A DNA stretch of 21,826 nucleotides from positions 1-21,826 of the forward strand of contig JAZQJQ010000007.1 of the NCBI GenBank assembly GCA_045541735.1, in the 5' to 3' direction. The notes under the pieces are model-generated. The model saw nothing but the letters and a program-made list of their open reading frames with translations. It searched no databases and was not told the origin of the DNA. The translations under genes were made by a program, and so were the position numbers. Shown piece by piece: positions 13,474 through 21,278 of this stretch; within the stretch, counting starts at the first letter, position 1; each line of letters begins with the position of its first letter. The stretch is from RUG12395 sp045541735. Its GTDB lineage: Bacteria; Bacillota; Clostridia; Oscillospirales; CAG-272.

Positions 13474-15529
13474 TTCTCCGCTTCAATGCCTTATCGGCGC
13501 ATTGCTCGCCTTTCTGTTTTCAGTAAGTGCTGCAGGACAGTTCGCGACCGGTCTTGACCTTGCGGTACCTGTACGTTGGTGCATCCCTTGGTGCGCCGTG
13601 TTCTCCGCAGTATGTGCCTTGCTGTTTTACTTCAAATACGGCTGGTGTGCCGTGCTGTTGCTGTCGGCAGGAGGCGGATATTGGCTGTACATCAACTCCA
13701 ACGTTGCCGATCAGCTCAGCTCATTTTTACGAAAGCTTACGACCGGCTACCAAAAGGTGTACAGTATCAAAGCCATTGGCAATAACAAGACCGATGAGTC
13801 CCAGCTCGTTCTGTTGATCATCGCTTTTCTTACCGCCGCCGCAGTAAGCTTCTGCATCTGCCGCCGTAAGCGCTTGTGGTCCGCACTTGCAGCAGTGCTG
13901 CTCCCCTTTATTACATTGCTGCCCGTAAAGCTCACCCAGCCGGATGCCGTGTATATGTATATGAGTATGGCGGGCATAGCTGTACTGCTGATAACCGACC
14001 GTGTCAGACGTAAGGACCCGAAAGGCTTTATGCCGCTCACCCTGCGCACGGCGTGCGCCGCGGCATTGGCACTTGCAATGCTGTTTACGCTTGTTCCCGA
14101 GGAGGGCTACGTAAACCGAGCGGCAAAACTGAACGAAAAGTTAGAAAGTCTTTTTGAAAGCTCCGGATCACCCCTCGAGGGTATGTTTGGTGACTCCGGT
14201 TCGGGCATTTCTGCCGCTACGTCGATCGATCTGCGCAATCTCCGCCCATTAACTAACTTAACCTACACGGTTATGACGGTGGAATCGACCTTTGACGGAC
14301 CGATCTACTTGCGCGGACGGAGTTACGATACGTACGACGGCGTATCCTGGGTATCGGCTGACGGACGCAGAGACACCTTTAACTCGGGTTCCTCGCCCAT
14401 CGGAATACTGACCGTAACCACAAGCCGTATATCAAACGCCGTGTTTTTTCCCTATTATCCCGTTAACAGAAATTACCTTATAAACGGTTATTTGCAAAAC
14501 AAGGATAATAAAAAGAAGTATACGTTTACCGTAACCGATAAACCGTCCGGGTTAAGCGGCTACACAGCCTCCAACACCGAGCTGCCGCCGGAAACGTACG
14601 AATGGGCAAGAGCACTCATTACACAGATAACAGACCCCATGCTGGCAGCGCCCGTAAAGATCGAAAGCATAAGAGAATACGTCAGTAACAGCGCGGCATA
14701 CTACCGCTTTACCGATCCGATGGGAAATGCGGGTGAGGACTTTGCAAAATGGTTCCTTTTTGAAAGCGAAACGGGTTATTGCGCCCATTACGCCACCGCC
14801 GCTACCGTACTGCTGCGCGCCGCAGGCATTCCCGCACGTTACGTGGAAGGCTACTTTGTGCAATGCAGAGCAGGCGCAAAAACAGCAGTAACCAACCGCC
14901 GTGCGCATGCTTGGGCAGAATACTACGACTCGCGCTCGGGAGTGTGGCGCGTGCTTGAGGTAACGCCGGCGGAAGCATTCTATGAAGATACGTTGCCGGA
15001 AGACGGAACCTCGGATACCGAGCCGCCCGTTACCGAGGAGACGGAAGCTGTTACAACGCCTCCGCTCACCGAAGAGCCTCAGCAAACGGAGGAACCGCAA
15101 AGCTCCGAAGACACCTCCGATACGATCGGCGAAACCGATGAGCCGAACGGCAACGGCACAAAAGCGGAGGACGGTCTTGAGGTACCAAAATGGGCAAAAA
15201 GACTGCTTTATATAGCGCTTGCTTTGGCGGCTGCCATACTGCAGGCAAGCATCCGCAGAACCGCAAGGCGCGAGCGCTGGAACGGCAAAATACCAAACGA
15301 GACCGCGCTTGCCCGCTTTAGGCAGTGCGTATTTTCGGCGAAGATGACGGGAATTGCCGTGCCTGACAGCCTTGAATATATTGCGTTAAAAGCAAGATTC
15401 AGCCAACACACCGTATCAGAGCAGGAGCTCGAGGAATTTGAAGTATTCCGCAAAAAACTGGTTGCCAAGGTAAATAAAATGCCGTGGTACAAAAAGCTCG
15501 TTATGTACTTGGTGTTTGCGATTGATTAA
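13463..15529 (+). CDS. TgpA-like membrane transglutaminase
   Basis: 688 aa. The ATG at 13463 is chosen because GGAGGTG lies at 13450-13456; a GTG three codons earlier is inside that site. About six N-terminal membrane helices (within residues 1-215), then an extracytoplasmic part with the transglutaminase core: Cys440 in ETGYCAHYATA, His482 in NRRAHAWAEYY, and Glu499 in VLEVTPAE where many homologues have Asp (DPTP). A Glu/Thr/Pro-rich linker (about 510-565), one further membrane helix (about 580-597) and a cytosolic basic C-terminus follow. Family members are predicted peptidases or cross-linkers on the outer face of the membrane. The topology matches the TgpA/YebA class. Last gene of the MoxR-DUF58 operon. 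Confidence 0.93.
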   Translation: MKRSSPLQCLIGALLAFLFSVSAAGQFATGLDLAVPVRWCIPWCAVFSAVCALLFYFKYGWCAVLLLSAGGGYWLYINSNVADQLSSFLRKLTTGYQKVYSIKAIGNNKTDESQLVLLIIAFLTAAAVSFCICRRKRLWSALAAVLLPFITLLPVKLTQPDAVYMYMSMAGIAVLLITDRVRRKDPKGFMPLTLRTACAAALALAMLFTLVPEEGYVNRAAKLNEKLESLFESSGSPLEGMFGDSGSGISAATSIDLRNLRPLTNLTYTVMTVESTFDGPIYLRGRSYDTYDGVSWVSADGRRDTFNSGSSPIGILTVTTSRISNAVFFPYYPVNRNYLINGYLQNKDNKKKYTFTVTDKPSGLSGYTASNTELPPETYEWARALITQITDPMLAAPVKIESIREYVSNSAAYYRFTDPMGNAGEDFAKWFLFESETGYCAHYATAATVLLRAAGIPARYVEGYFVQCRAGAKTAVTNRRAHAWAEYYDSRSGVWRVLEVTPAEAFYEDTLPEDGTSDTEPPVTEETEAVTTPPLTEEPQQTEEPQSSEDTSDTIGETDEPNGNGTKAEDGLEVPKWAKRLLYIALALAAAILQASIRRTARRERWNGKIPNETALARFRQCVFSAKMTGIAVPDSLEYIALKARFSQHTVSEQELEEFEVFRKKLVAKVNKMPWYKKLVMYLVFAID

Positions 15530-15564
15530 GTAAAAGGGGATGTAAAAAAGACCGGACCGCAAAA

Positions 15565-15651
15565 AAGAGAAAAAACATTGAAAACACAATGGTTTCAATG
15601 CTCTTAAAAACATAAATTAAGGTAAGAAAAACTCAAAAAATGAGTTTTTCT
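15565..15651. terminator. Two hairpins after the transglutaminase gene
   Basis: First, CATTGAAA (15576-15583) pairs with TTTCAATG (15593-15600), extendable by AAGAG/CTCTT across a bulge. Second, AGAAAAACTCA (15625-15635) pairs perfectly with TGAGTTTTTCT (15641-15651) around an AAAAA loop; its T-rich 3' arm makes it a plausible intrinsic terminator. Confidence 0.65.
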
Positions 15652-15681
15652 ATAAAATTCTCTTTTTTGCTATGGGACAAA

Positions 15682-15721
15682 ATCCACCCTCGACGTACGC
15701 CAGTACGCCTCACGGGTGGAT
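15682..15721. repeat. Hairpin with internal GTAC palindrome
   Basis: Outer arms ATCCACCC (15682-15689) and GGGTGGAT (15714-15721). Inside lies CGTAC-GCCA-GTACG, a 5-bp stem. The inner motif resembles the unit ends of the array before tRNA-Leu. Looks like a dispersed intergenic repeat. Confidence 0.55.
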
Positions 15722-15756
15722 ATTTGCCCATTCCAGCCATTTTTTCCTATCCCCTA

Positions 15757-15790
15757 GGGGTGTAAAGAAACTCAAGTTTCTTTACACCCC
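15757..15790. terminator. Bidirectional terminator between convergent genes
   Basis: A perfect 15-bp stem, GGGGTGTAAAGAAAC (15757-15771) and GTTTCTTTACACCCC (15776-15790), with a TCAA loop. It lies six bases from the end of the minus-strand ybaK-like gene and is followed on the plus strand by a short T-rich stretch (CTTTTGTTATTT). Confidence 0.75.
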
Positions 15791-15796
15791 CTTTTG

Positions 15797-16273
15797 TTAT
15801 TTAACAATATCCGCGCTCGTTACGGGTACGGCTTTGCGCAGGTTTTCAAGCGTAGTGCGCACTTGGTGCCCTACCTTGCCACCCGAAAAACAAATGAGCG
15901 GTTTTGTTTCTGCAATTTCGTCGATAAACGTGGCAAACTGCTTTTTCATTCCGATGGGAGAGCAGCCGCCGTGAATGTAGCCGGTGAGGGGAAGCAGCGT
16001 TTTCTGCGGTATCATTTCCATTGATTTTTCGCCCGCCGCGCGTGCCGCCTTTTTTAGATCGAGCTCTCCTTCGCTGCGCACCATAAACACATAGTTCTGT
16101 CCGCTTTTACCGACACATACAAGCGTTTTATACAGTGATTGCGGATCAACTCCTATTGCGCGCGCGATCTCGTCTGCGCTCATCGCGCCGTTATCGTAGG
16201 TGAAATACTCGTATTCCGCCTTCAGCGCATCAAGAATGCGCATTACGTTTGTTTTTTCTTCTTTTTTTCCCAT
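15797..16273 (-). CDS. YbaK/EbsC family Cys-tRNA(Pro) deacylase
   Basis: 158 aa, normal length. It hydrolyses Cys-tRNA(Pro) mischarged by prolyl-tRNA synthetase, a trans-editing step in the cytoplasm. Visible features: conserved Lys49 in SLYKTLV, the family signature GYIHGGCSPIG (99-109), and the C-terminal ICFSGGKVGHQVRT. AAGGA lies 7 nt before the ATG. It is downstream of the symporter gene with a 25-nt gap on the same strand, so the two are probably co-transcribed, though there is no obvious functional link. Confidence 0.93.
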   Translation of the reverse strand: MGKKEEKTNVMRILDALKAEYEYFTYDNGAMSADEIARAIGVDPQSLYKTLVCVGKSGQNYVFMVRSEGELDLKKAARAAGEKSMEMIPQKTLLPLTGYIHGGCSPIGMKKQFATFIDEIAETKPLICFSGGKVGHQVRTTLENLRKAVPVTSADIVK

Positions 16274-16298
16274 TAACTGTTCCTTTCAGCCGCAGCTT

Positions 16299-17726
16299 TT
16301 ACAGCTCGTCCTTCCAAACGGCAACCGGCTTATCGGCATAACGCTTTTTAAATATCCTTCTCCTAAACAGATATACCGTATAAGCTACCCACAGTACAAA
16401 GAACATTATACACGCAATTACTGCATTTGTAAGCGATCCGCTTGCAAAGTTTAGGAAGAGCAGCAGGGGCGCTATCATTACCATAGCGGGGAAATTGGAT
16501 AAAATATAAAGACTTGAGATAGGTGTTCTCAGACCGGGGTCGATCTCCTTCATAAGTATCATGCCGTTTGAAGCCGTACCCGTCATAGTACCGAAGCTCA
16601 TCAGGAAAAATTCGTGCTCGAAGCCCTTGAAGCATTCCTTAGCGACCAAGCGGATGTAGATATACGTAACGACGGTACCGACCGCGCTGAGAATAACAAT
16701 GGGCAGGATGTAGTTTTTGATATCGTTGATCTCAATTGCCGCTACGCCCGCAACGATCATCAGATCGAATGCAAATCCGGAGATCCTATCCATTTGATAG
16801 TTATTTATGTATTCGCGGTGCATCAGATTATGCCTGCGCAGGCGCTTAACAACGAATCTGATCAGCATAGCCGCAAGAGATGCCCAAAGGAAATTGAAGC
16901 CCCAAGCAATATTGTTTGTGAAGTTGGAAAGACTTCCGAGGAAGACCATAAACCCGAAGGAGATCGCGTAAGCTAGCGCCACAAAGCCCGCCTGCAGCGT
17001 AAACTTATCCACAGACTCGTTATCGGGGAGCTCATCCCTGCCTTGCCCGTCAACTGCTTCAGCAGACTTGGAGGGCCCTTCCTTACGTACGTACAGTCCT
17101 CCGTGCTTTTTGTGAAGATTGATGTACAGCACACCGAAAACAGATGCCACAACAAAGCCGATAGAAGCAAGCGAAAGACCGAAGCTGCCGTTACCCGCAA
17201 ACTGTGCGGCGGCAGTGTTGGTGAAATTGATATCCCAGCTGAGCGCATTTCCGGGGCCTTGTCCGTAAGCAAGAGGCAGGATAAGTCCGCATATATAGGA
17301 GATAACTTTATTACCGTAGCGGGTGATCAGGAACAGCACGATCGTAATACCCAGTCCCGCGAATGCCTGCAGCATATACGTACCGCCCTGCAAGGCTCCG
17401 AACTCCAACACCTGCGCGCGGTTGGTCTTGTGGGTGCTTTTCTCCGTTTTCAGCGACATGGCCGCAAAGCCGATCGCCAGACAGTGATAAGTGATGACCT
17501 GCATAAGACGGTTGTCAACAAGCATAAAGCCAAACTGCTTGCAGATAATGTCTACAACAAGCAACAGACCTCCGCCCAAAAGCGCGGACGGAACAAGGCA
17601 CTTTCTAAACAGCGGAACGACGCGCCGCAGAATATTTCCAAGCATTAAAAACAGCAGCAACAATCCAAGCTGTACCGCAAATCCCCAAACGGCATCATAA
17701 TTTGCCATTGTAAAATTCCAACTCAT
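16299..17726 (-). CDS. Sodium:glutamate symporter (GltS)-family transporter
   Basis: 475 aa. The ATG at 17726 has GGAG 8 nt upstream; a GTG three codons earlier (17735) is less well placed. About ten to twelve membrane helices run through the protein. The general pattern (LVPSALLGGGLLLVVDI; FGLSLASIGFVVASVFGV; a C-terminal FGTMTGTASNGMILMKEIDP) fits the Na+/glutamate symporter family, which takes up dicarboxylic amino acids with sodium. A charged loop at about 205-245 splits two halves. It is longer than Escherichia coli GltS (about 400 aa), so the true substrate is open. It begins 41 nt after the putative type III toxin gene with no terminator seen between them. Confidence 0.75.
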   Translation of the reverse strand: MSWNFTMANYDAVWGFAVQLGLLLLFLMLGNILRRVVPLFRKCLVPSALLGGGLLLVVDIICKQFGFMLVDNRLMQVITYHCLAIGFAAMSLKTEKSTHKTNRAQVLEFGALQGGTYMLQAFAGLGITIVLFLITRYGNKVISYICGLILPLAYGQGPGNALSWDINFTNTAAAQFAGNGSFGLSLASIGFVVASVFGVLYINLHKKHGGLYVRKEGPSKSAEAVDGQGRDELPDNESVDKFTLQAGFVALAYAISFGFMVFLGSLSNFTNNIAWGFNFLWASLAAMLIRFVVKRLRRHNLMHREYINNYQMDRISGFAFDLMIVAGVAAIEINDIKNYILPIVILSAVGTVVTYIYIRLVAKECFKGFEHEFFLMSFGTMTGTASNGMILMKEIDPGLRTPISSLYILSNFPAMVMIAPLLLFLNFASGSLTNAVIACIMFFVLWVAYTVYLFRRRIFKKRYADKPVAVWKDEL

Positions 17727-17767
17727 AAAGATCACTCCATTCTGTATATTTTGTATATGTGCCGTTT

Positions 17768-18259
17768 TTATTGTTCTTTTAATTCTTCCAACAATCTGTT
17801 TTTAACGTCTGTAATATGCTGACGAAAATGATTTTTGTCAGCATTCTCGATGGCAAGTATTCTAAATAGCTTACGCTCTAATTCAGCAATCAATTTAGGA
17901 TTTTTAATTACAAAATGCTTTTTATCCGCTCCAAAATGCTCGCTGTCTATGTATCTATCAATAATCGGTATTGCATCACTGATGAAAAAAATAGATCGAT
18001 TTGTCGTTCTTCCGATATGATAGTAACAAGAGCGAATATCACGGCTTGGCAAATCCAGATAAGAACGCAAACGAATTTGTTGCTCGGGAGTTCTGTGATT
18101 CCAATTCCCCATAGGAATCGCCCAATACAGATCGTCATTCTCCGTTGACTTCACAAGACACACAATGGGTCGATGCTTGGGGTCATTCCATTCACCGCCC
18201 ACAGATTTTACTAAATCGGTAAAATCTTTAGTAGCATAATATAGGCCTCTTTCGATCAT
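17768..18259 (-). CDS. Putative type III toxin-antitoxin toxin (ToxN/AbiQ superfamily-like endoribonuclease)
   Basis: 163 aa. The start MIERGLYYATKDF at 18259 has GAGGG seven bases upstream; the frame stays open upstream but that part is the antitoxin repeat and terminator. The sequence (RPIVCLVKS; LYWAIPMGNW; SCYYHIGRTTNRSIFFISDAIPI; KKHFVIKNPKLIAELERKL) has the size and the 'IPM/IPI ... FVIKN' layout I associate with ToxN/AbiQ/CptN/TenpN proteins, though I cannot assign a subfamily by eye. Type III toxins are endoribonucleases held inactive by a small repeat RNA that they process themselves. The strongest evidence is context: promoter, tandem repeats and terminator directly upstream. No partner protein gene is present. 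Alternative: an unrelated small protein with a repetitive leader. Confidence 0.75.
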   Translation of the reverse strand: MIERGLYYATKDFTDLVKSVGGEWNDPKHRPIVCLVKSTENDDLYWAIPMGNWNHRTPEQQIRLRSYLDLPSRDIRSCYYHIGRTTNRSIFFISDAIPIIDRYIDSEHFGADKKHFVIKNPKLIAELERKLFRILAIENADKNHFRQHITDVKNRLLEELKEQ

Positions 18260-18271
18260 ATCATCACCCTC

Positions 18272-18302
18272 AAAAGGAAAACCCCCGGCACTGTACCGAG
18301 GG
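18272..18302 (-). terminator. Terminator between antitoxin RNA repeats and toxin gene
   Basis: On the minus strand CCCTCGG (18302-18296), loop, CCGGGGG (18288-18282), with one G-U pair, then GTTTTCCTTTT. It lies 12 nt before the toxin start codon. In type III systems an intrinsic terminator at this place sets the ratio of antitoxin RNA to toxin mRNA. Confidence 0.85.
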
Positions 18303-18310
18303 TTGGTAAA

Positions 18311-18428
18311 CAATGTTTCTGTGCCGCACATTGTGAAGCGTGTTTGCATAAACAATGTTTCTGTGCCGTACATTGTGAAACGTATTTGCATAAACAGTGT
18401 TAATACAGCACACCGTAAAGCTGTTTAC
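18311..18428 (-). ncRNA. Putative type III antitoxin RNA (three tandem ~40-nt repeats)
   Basis: Read on the minus strand, units lie at about 18433-18395 (diverged, 39 nt; the transcribed part begins near 18428), 18394-18353 and 18352-18311 (both 42 nt, 39 of 42 identical). The units abut directly, with no spacers. Each contains a hairpin: CAATGT/ACATTG in the two similar copies and CGGTGT/ACACTG in the first, so the paired bases co-vary (A-T to G-C at one pair, A-T to G-U at another). The consensus promoter, repeat number and following terminator match the layout of ToxI/CptI/TenpI antitoxins. Confidence 0.75.
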
Positions 18429-18434
18429 ATGCAT

Positions 18435-18463
18435 ATTATACACCGTAACAGATGTTTTTTCAA
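18435..18463 (-). promoter_or_regulatory. Promoter of the putative type III TA locus
   Basis: Minus strand: TTGAAA (18463-18458), a 17-nt spacer and a perfect TATAAT (18440-18435), giving a start near 18428 at the beginning of the first repeat. The upstream sequence (18464-18500) is A/T-tract rich, as in UP elements. Confidence 0.85.
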
Positions 18464-18572
18464 TATCTTTTATTAAAAAAATTAAAATATTTTTGGTGTA
18501 AACATACGGAGCTTGCCGGCTCGGTATTAGTATATGCAAGTTTGAAACAATTAATTAATAATTGCGCATAGG

Positions 18573-19310
18573 TCAATGGCTGTTCATATGTATACCGCAA
18601 TACAGCTTACGGTACGCCGACGGCGACATCTTTTCGTGATATTCAAAAAACTTCAAAAAAAGCTGATAGCTCTCAAAACCGCAGAGGACGGCTATCTCGC
18701 TTATATTGTTTTCGGATGAAAGAAGCATTTTTTTACAATAGTCGAGGCGCTGTTTTATTATATATTTTTCAAGCGTTATGCCCTTTTTCTGCTTTATAAG
18801 GCGGCTGAGATAATCCGCATTATATTTATACTTGCGGGAGATCTCGCCAACAGTTATCTTGCGGTTGGAATTTATACGCACCCATTCGCATATCTGCTCT
18901 GCGAGCGCGCCGGCGGAAGGCTCTGATGAGGAAACGGCTATCTCCGTTAAGATAAGCTCCAGCATCAGATCAAGCGTGCGGCGCGGGTACTGAGGGCTGT
19001 TCTCATAATGGAAGAGCTGACGGATAAGCACAGATATCTGAGGCGCGGCGCCGCGCACCAGCTTGGCCGGAATATCCTCCGAAAAATGGAACCAATAAAA
19101 CGCAACGTCTTCGGTTTTTTGGGTTCCGAAATGAGTTTTTCCCCTCTCGAGCAACAGAATATCGTTTTCGCCGAGCACGTATTCCGTGCCGTCCTCTTCT
19201 ATAAAGACCTGGCCGCGGCAAACGTAGATAAGCTCGTTGCTTTCTATCATCCTCTTGGGGTGTATCCATTTGCCCGCACTCTCAAACAGTCCGCCGTTCA
19301 GATAACTCAT
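18573..19310 (-). CDS. AraC family transcriptional regulator with N-terminal cupin-like sensor
   Basis: 245 aa. Residues about 1-90 look like an AraC-type cupin ligand-binding domain (ELIYVCRGQVFIEEDGTEYVLGENDILLLERGKTHFG). Residues about 138-240 carry two HTH motifs: ITVGEISRKYKYNADYLSRL (152-171) and ISEIAVLCGFESYQLFLKFF (203-222), followed by the conserved MSPSAYRKL. GGGAG lies ten bases before the ATG. It is divergent from the GH127 gene, and the classic arrangement suggests it activates that gene in response to an arabinose-containing sugar (inference). The strand and distance exclude co-transcription with the TA locus unless termination fails; only a weak hairpin is seen after its stop. 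Confidence 0.93.
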   Translation of the reverse strand: MSYLNGGLFESAGKWIHPKRMIESNELIYVCRGQVFIEEDGTEYVLGENDILLLERGKTHFGTQKTEDVAFYWFHFSEDIPAKLVRGAAPQISVLIRQLFHYENSPQYPRRTLDLMLELILTEIAVSSSEPSAGALAEQICEWVRINSNRKITVGEISRKYKYNADYLSRLIKQKKGITLEKYIIKQRLDYCKKMLLSSENNISEIAVLCGFESYQLFLKFFEYHEKMSPSAYRKLYCGIHMNSH

Positions 19311-19345
19311 ATCGGAATTTCTCCCATATTTGCGCTAATTAGGTA

Positions 19346-19390
19346 TTTAAAAATCGGTTTTATTATACTATAATAAAGTTGTAATGTCAA
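19346..19390. promoter_or_regulatory. Divergent overlapping promoters of araC-type gene and GH127 gene
   Basis: For the minus strand: perfect TTGACA (19390-19385), 17-nt spacer, perfect TATAAT (19367-19362). For the plus strand: TATAAT at 19369-19374 with a poor -35 (TTTAAA, 19346-19351). The two -10 boxes form one palindrome, TATTATACTATAATA (19361-19375). A strong constitutive regulator promoter and a weak, activator-dependent target promoter would fit. Confidence 0.75.
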
Positions 19391-19427
19391 ACCCCATTGC
19401 AAATTTAAATAAAAAGGTAGTGTGGCT

Positions 19428-21278
19428 ATGAAAAAATACGAGCTTTTTACCGCAAAAGAAATTAAGCCCGCAGGCTGGATGCTCCGTCAGCTTGAGATCG
19501 AGGCAAACGGTCAGTCCGGTAATCTGGACAAGATGTGGCCCGACGTACGCGAAAGCGCATGGATAGGCGGCACCTGCGAGGGTTGGGAGAGAGTTCCCTA
19601 CTGGCTTGACGGATTCATTCCGCTTGCGCATCTGCTTGATTCCGACGATATGAAGGCGCGCGCAAAGAAGTACGTTGATGCCATCATCGAAAGACAGTGC
19701 GAGGACGGCTGGATCTGCCCCTGCACCGAGGAGAAGCGCTTTACATACGATATCTGGGCGCTGTTCCTGCTTTCCAAGACCCTTACCGTATACTATGACT
19801 GCACGGGTGATGAGAGAATACCCGGCGTTATCTACCGCGCAATGAAAAATTGCTACGGATATATGAAGGAAGGCAAGATCACACTTTCCGCCTGGGGTAT
19901 GCGCCGTTGGTTTGAGGCATTTATCGCGCTTGATATGCTCTACACCAAATATAACGAGGACTGGATAAAGGACCTCGCAAAAATGCTCCGCGATCAGGGC
20001 ACGAAATGGGATTCCCTCACCAACCGCTGGATCACTCCCCTTAACAAGTGGACTCAGGAGACCCATATCGTTAACATTATGATGTCCTTAAAGTACGAGG
20101 CTGTAAGCCACCGTCTGCTCGACGAGGAGTACACGGGCATCACTGAAAAATTATACGACCACCTTTACAAATATAACGGAACCCCCGTTGCTCTGTTTAC
20201 CGGCGACGAGTGCCTTGCAGGTCTTTCCCCCATTCAGGGTACCGAGCTTTGCGCCGTAGTTGAGGAGATGTTCAGCTGTGAGCTGCTCTTTGCTTACACC
20301 GGAAACACAAAATGGCTCGATATCCTCGAAAAGGCAAGCTTCAACGCGCTTCCCGCAACCACAAGCGAGGACATGTGGACACACCAGTACGTTCAGATGA
20401 GCAACCAGATCGACTGTACCACATTCCCCGGCAAGCCGATATTCCGCACAGTCGGCAAGCAGGCGCACATCTTCGGCCTTATGCCTCATTTCGGATGCTG
20501 CACCGCCAACCAGCCGCAAGGCTGGCCTAAGCTGATGCTTTCCGCATTTATGAAGGCTGAGGACGGAATCGTCAGCGCCGTTACCATCCCCGGAAGCGTT
20601 AAGACTGAGATAAACGGCAAGGCTATCGAAGTCAGCCTTGCTACCGACTTCCCCTTCCGCCCCGTATTCGATTACACCGTTAAGTGCGGGGAGGGCGTTA
20701 AGACCAAGCTGATGATACGCGTACCCGCTTATGCTAAGCACCTCACCGTAAACGGCAAGGCAGCAAGAGCAAAGGACGGCTTCTATACCATAGAGAAGAC
20801 CTGGAAGGGCGAGGAGACCGTACACGTTGAATACGAAACGGATGCAAAGATAGTACGCACCCCCGCGGGACTTTACTGTGCCGAGATGGGTCCGCTTGTA
20901 TTCTCCCTGCCCCGCGAGTACGAAAAGACTATGAAGGAATGGGTAGACCAGAGAGGTGTGGAGCGCAAGTTCCCATACTGCGATTACGAGATCGAAGGCA
21001 AGGGCGAATGGCGCTACGCATTTGAGAACGTTCCGCTCGTTCCCGAGTTCAAAGGTATCGACAAGGACGTTCCCTTCTCCGAAACAAATCCCGCTGTTGT
21101 TCTTAAAGCAAAGCTTTCCCGTATCAACTGGGAGCTTGCAGAGGGATATGAGCGCGTTCCCGCGCCCAAGCCCTCATCCCCCAAGGCGATCGCCGACCCC
21201 GAGGATAAGGTGCTTTACCCCTACGGATGCTCACGTCTCCGTATGACCGAAATGCCTTTTGCACTCAGAAGAAAGTAA
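19428..21278 (+). CDS. Glycoside hydrolase family 127-type beta-L-arabinofuranosidase (DUF1680)
   Basis: 616 aa. Start at ATG 19428 with AAAGG about ten bases upstream; an in-frame GTG two codons earlier is less likely. No signal peptide, so cytoplasmic. The family fold is an alpha/alpha barrel followed by beta domains. The zinc-thiolate catalytic site known from HypBA1 is visible: Glu273 and Cys275 in GTELCAVVEE, and Cys357-Cys358 in HFGCCTANQPQGWPK, one of which would be the nucleophile. The C-terminal half (from about 400) is beta-rich (LMIRVPAYAKHLTVNG; PAGLYCAEMGPLVFSLPRE). Likely releases beta-L-arabinofuranose from short arabino-oligosaccharides taken up by the cell; the exact family (GH127, GH146 or a relative) cannot be fixed by eye. 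Paired with a divergent AraC regulator. Confidence 0.88.
   Translation: MKKYELFTAKEIKPAGWMLRQLEIEANGQSGNLDKMWPDVRESAWIGGTCEGWERVPYWLDGFIPLAHLLDSDDMKARAKKYVDAIIERQCEDGWICPCTEEKRFTYDIWALFLLSKTLTVYYDCTGDERIPGVIYRAMKNCYGYMKEGKITLSAWGMRRWFEAFIALDMLYTKYNEDWIKDLAKMLRDQGTKWDSLTNRWITPLNKWTQETHIVNIMMSLKYEAVSHRLLDEEYTGITEKLYDHLYKYNGTPVALFTGDECLAGLSPIQGTELCAVVEEMFSCELLFAYTGNTKWLDILEKASFNALPATTSEDMWTHQYVQMSNQIDCTTFPGKPIFRTVGKQAHIFGLMPHFGCCTANQPQGWPKLMLSAFMKAEDGIVSAVTIPGSVKTEINGKAIEVSLATDFPFRPVFDYTVKCGEGVKTKLMIRVPAYAKHLTVNGKAARAKDGFYTIEKTWKGEETVHVEYETDAKIVRTPAGLYCAEMGPLVFSLPREYEKTMKEWVDQRGVERKFPYCDYEIEGKGEWRYAFENVPLVPEFKGIDKDVPFSETNPAVVLKAKLSRINWELAEGYERVPAPKPSSPKAIADPEDKVLYPYGCSRLRMTEMPFALRRK

Noticed and set aside
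18260..18391. N-terminal extension of the putative toxin frame
   Set aside because: These 44 codons translate the antitoxin repeats and terminator (repeated TMxGTETLF pattern). The RBS favours the start at 18259.
18311..18433. Possible CRISPR array from repeats of about 42 nt
   Set aside because: The repeats abut directly with no unique spacers, only three units are present, and there are no cas genes. The pattern fits a tandem-repeat RNA.
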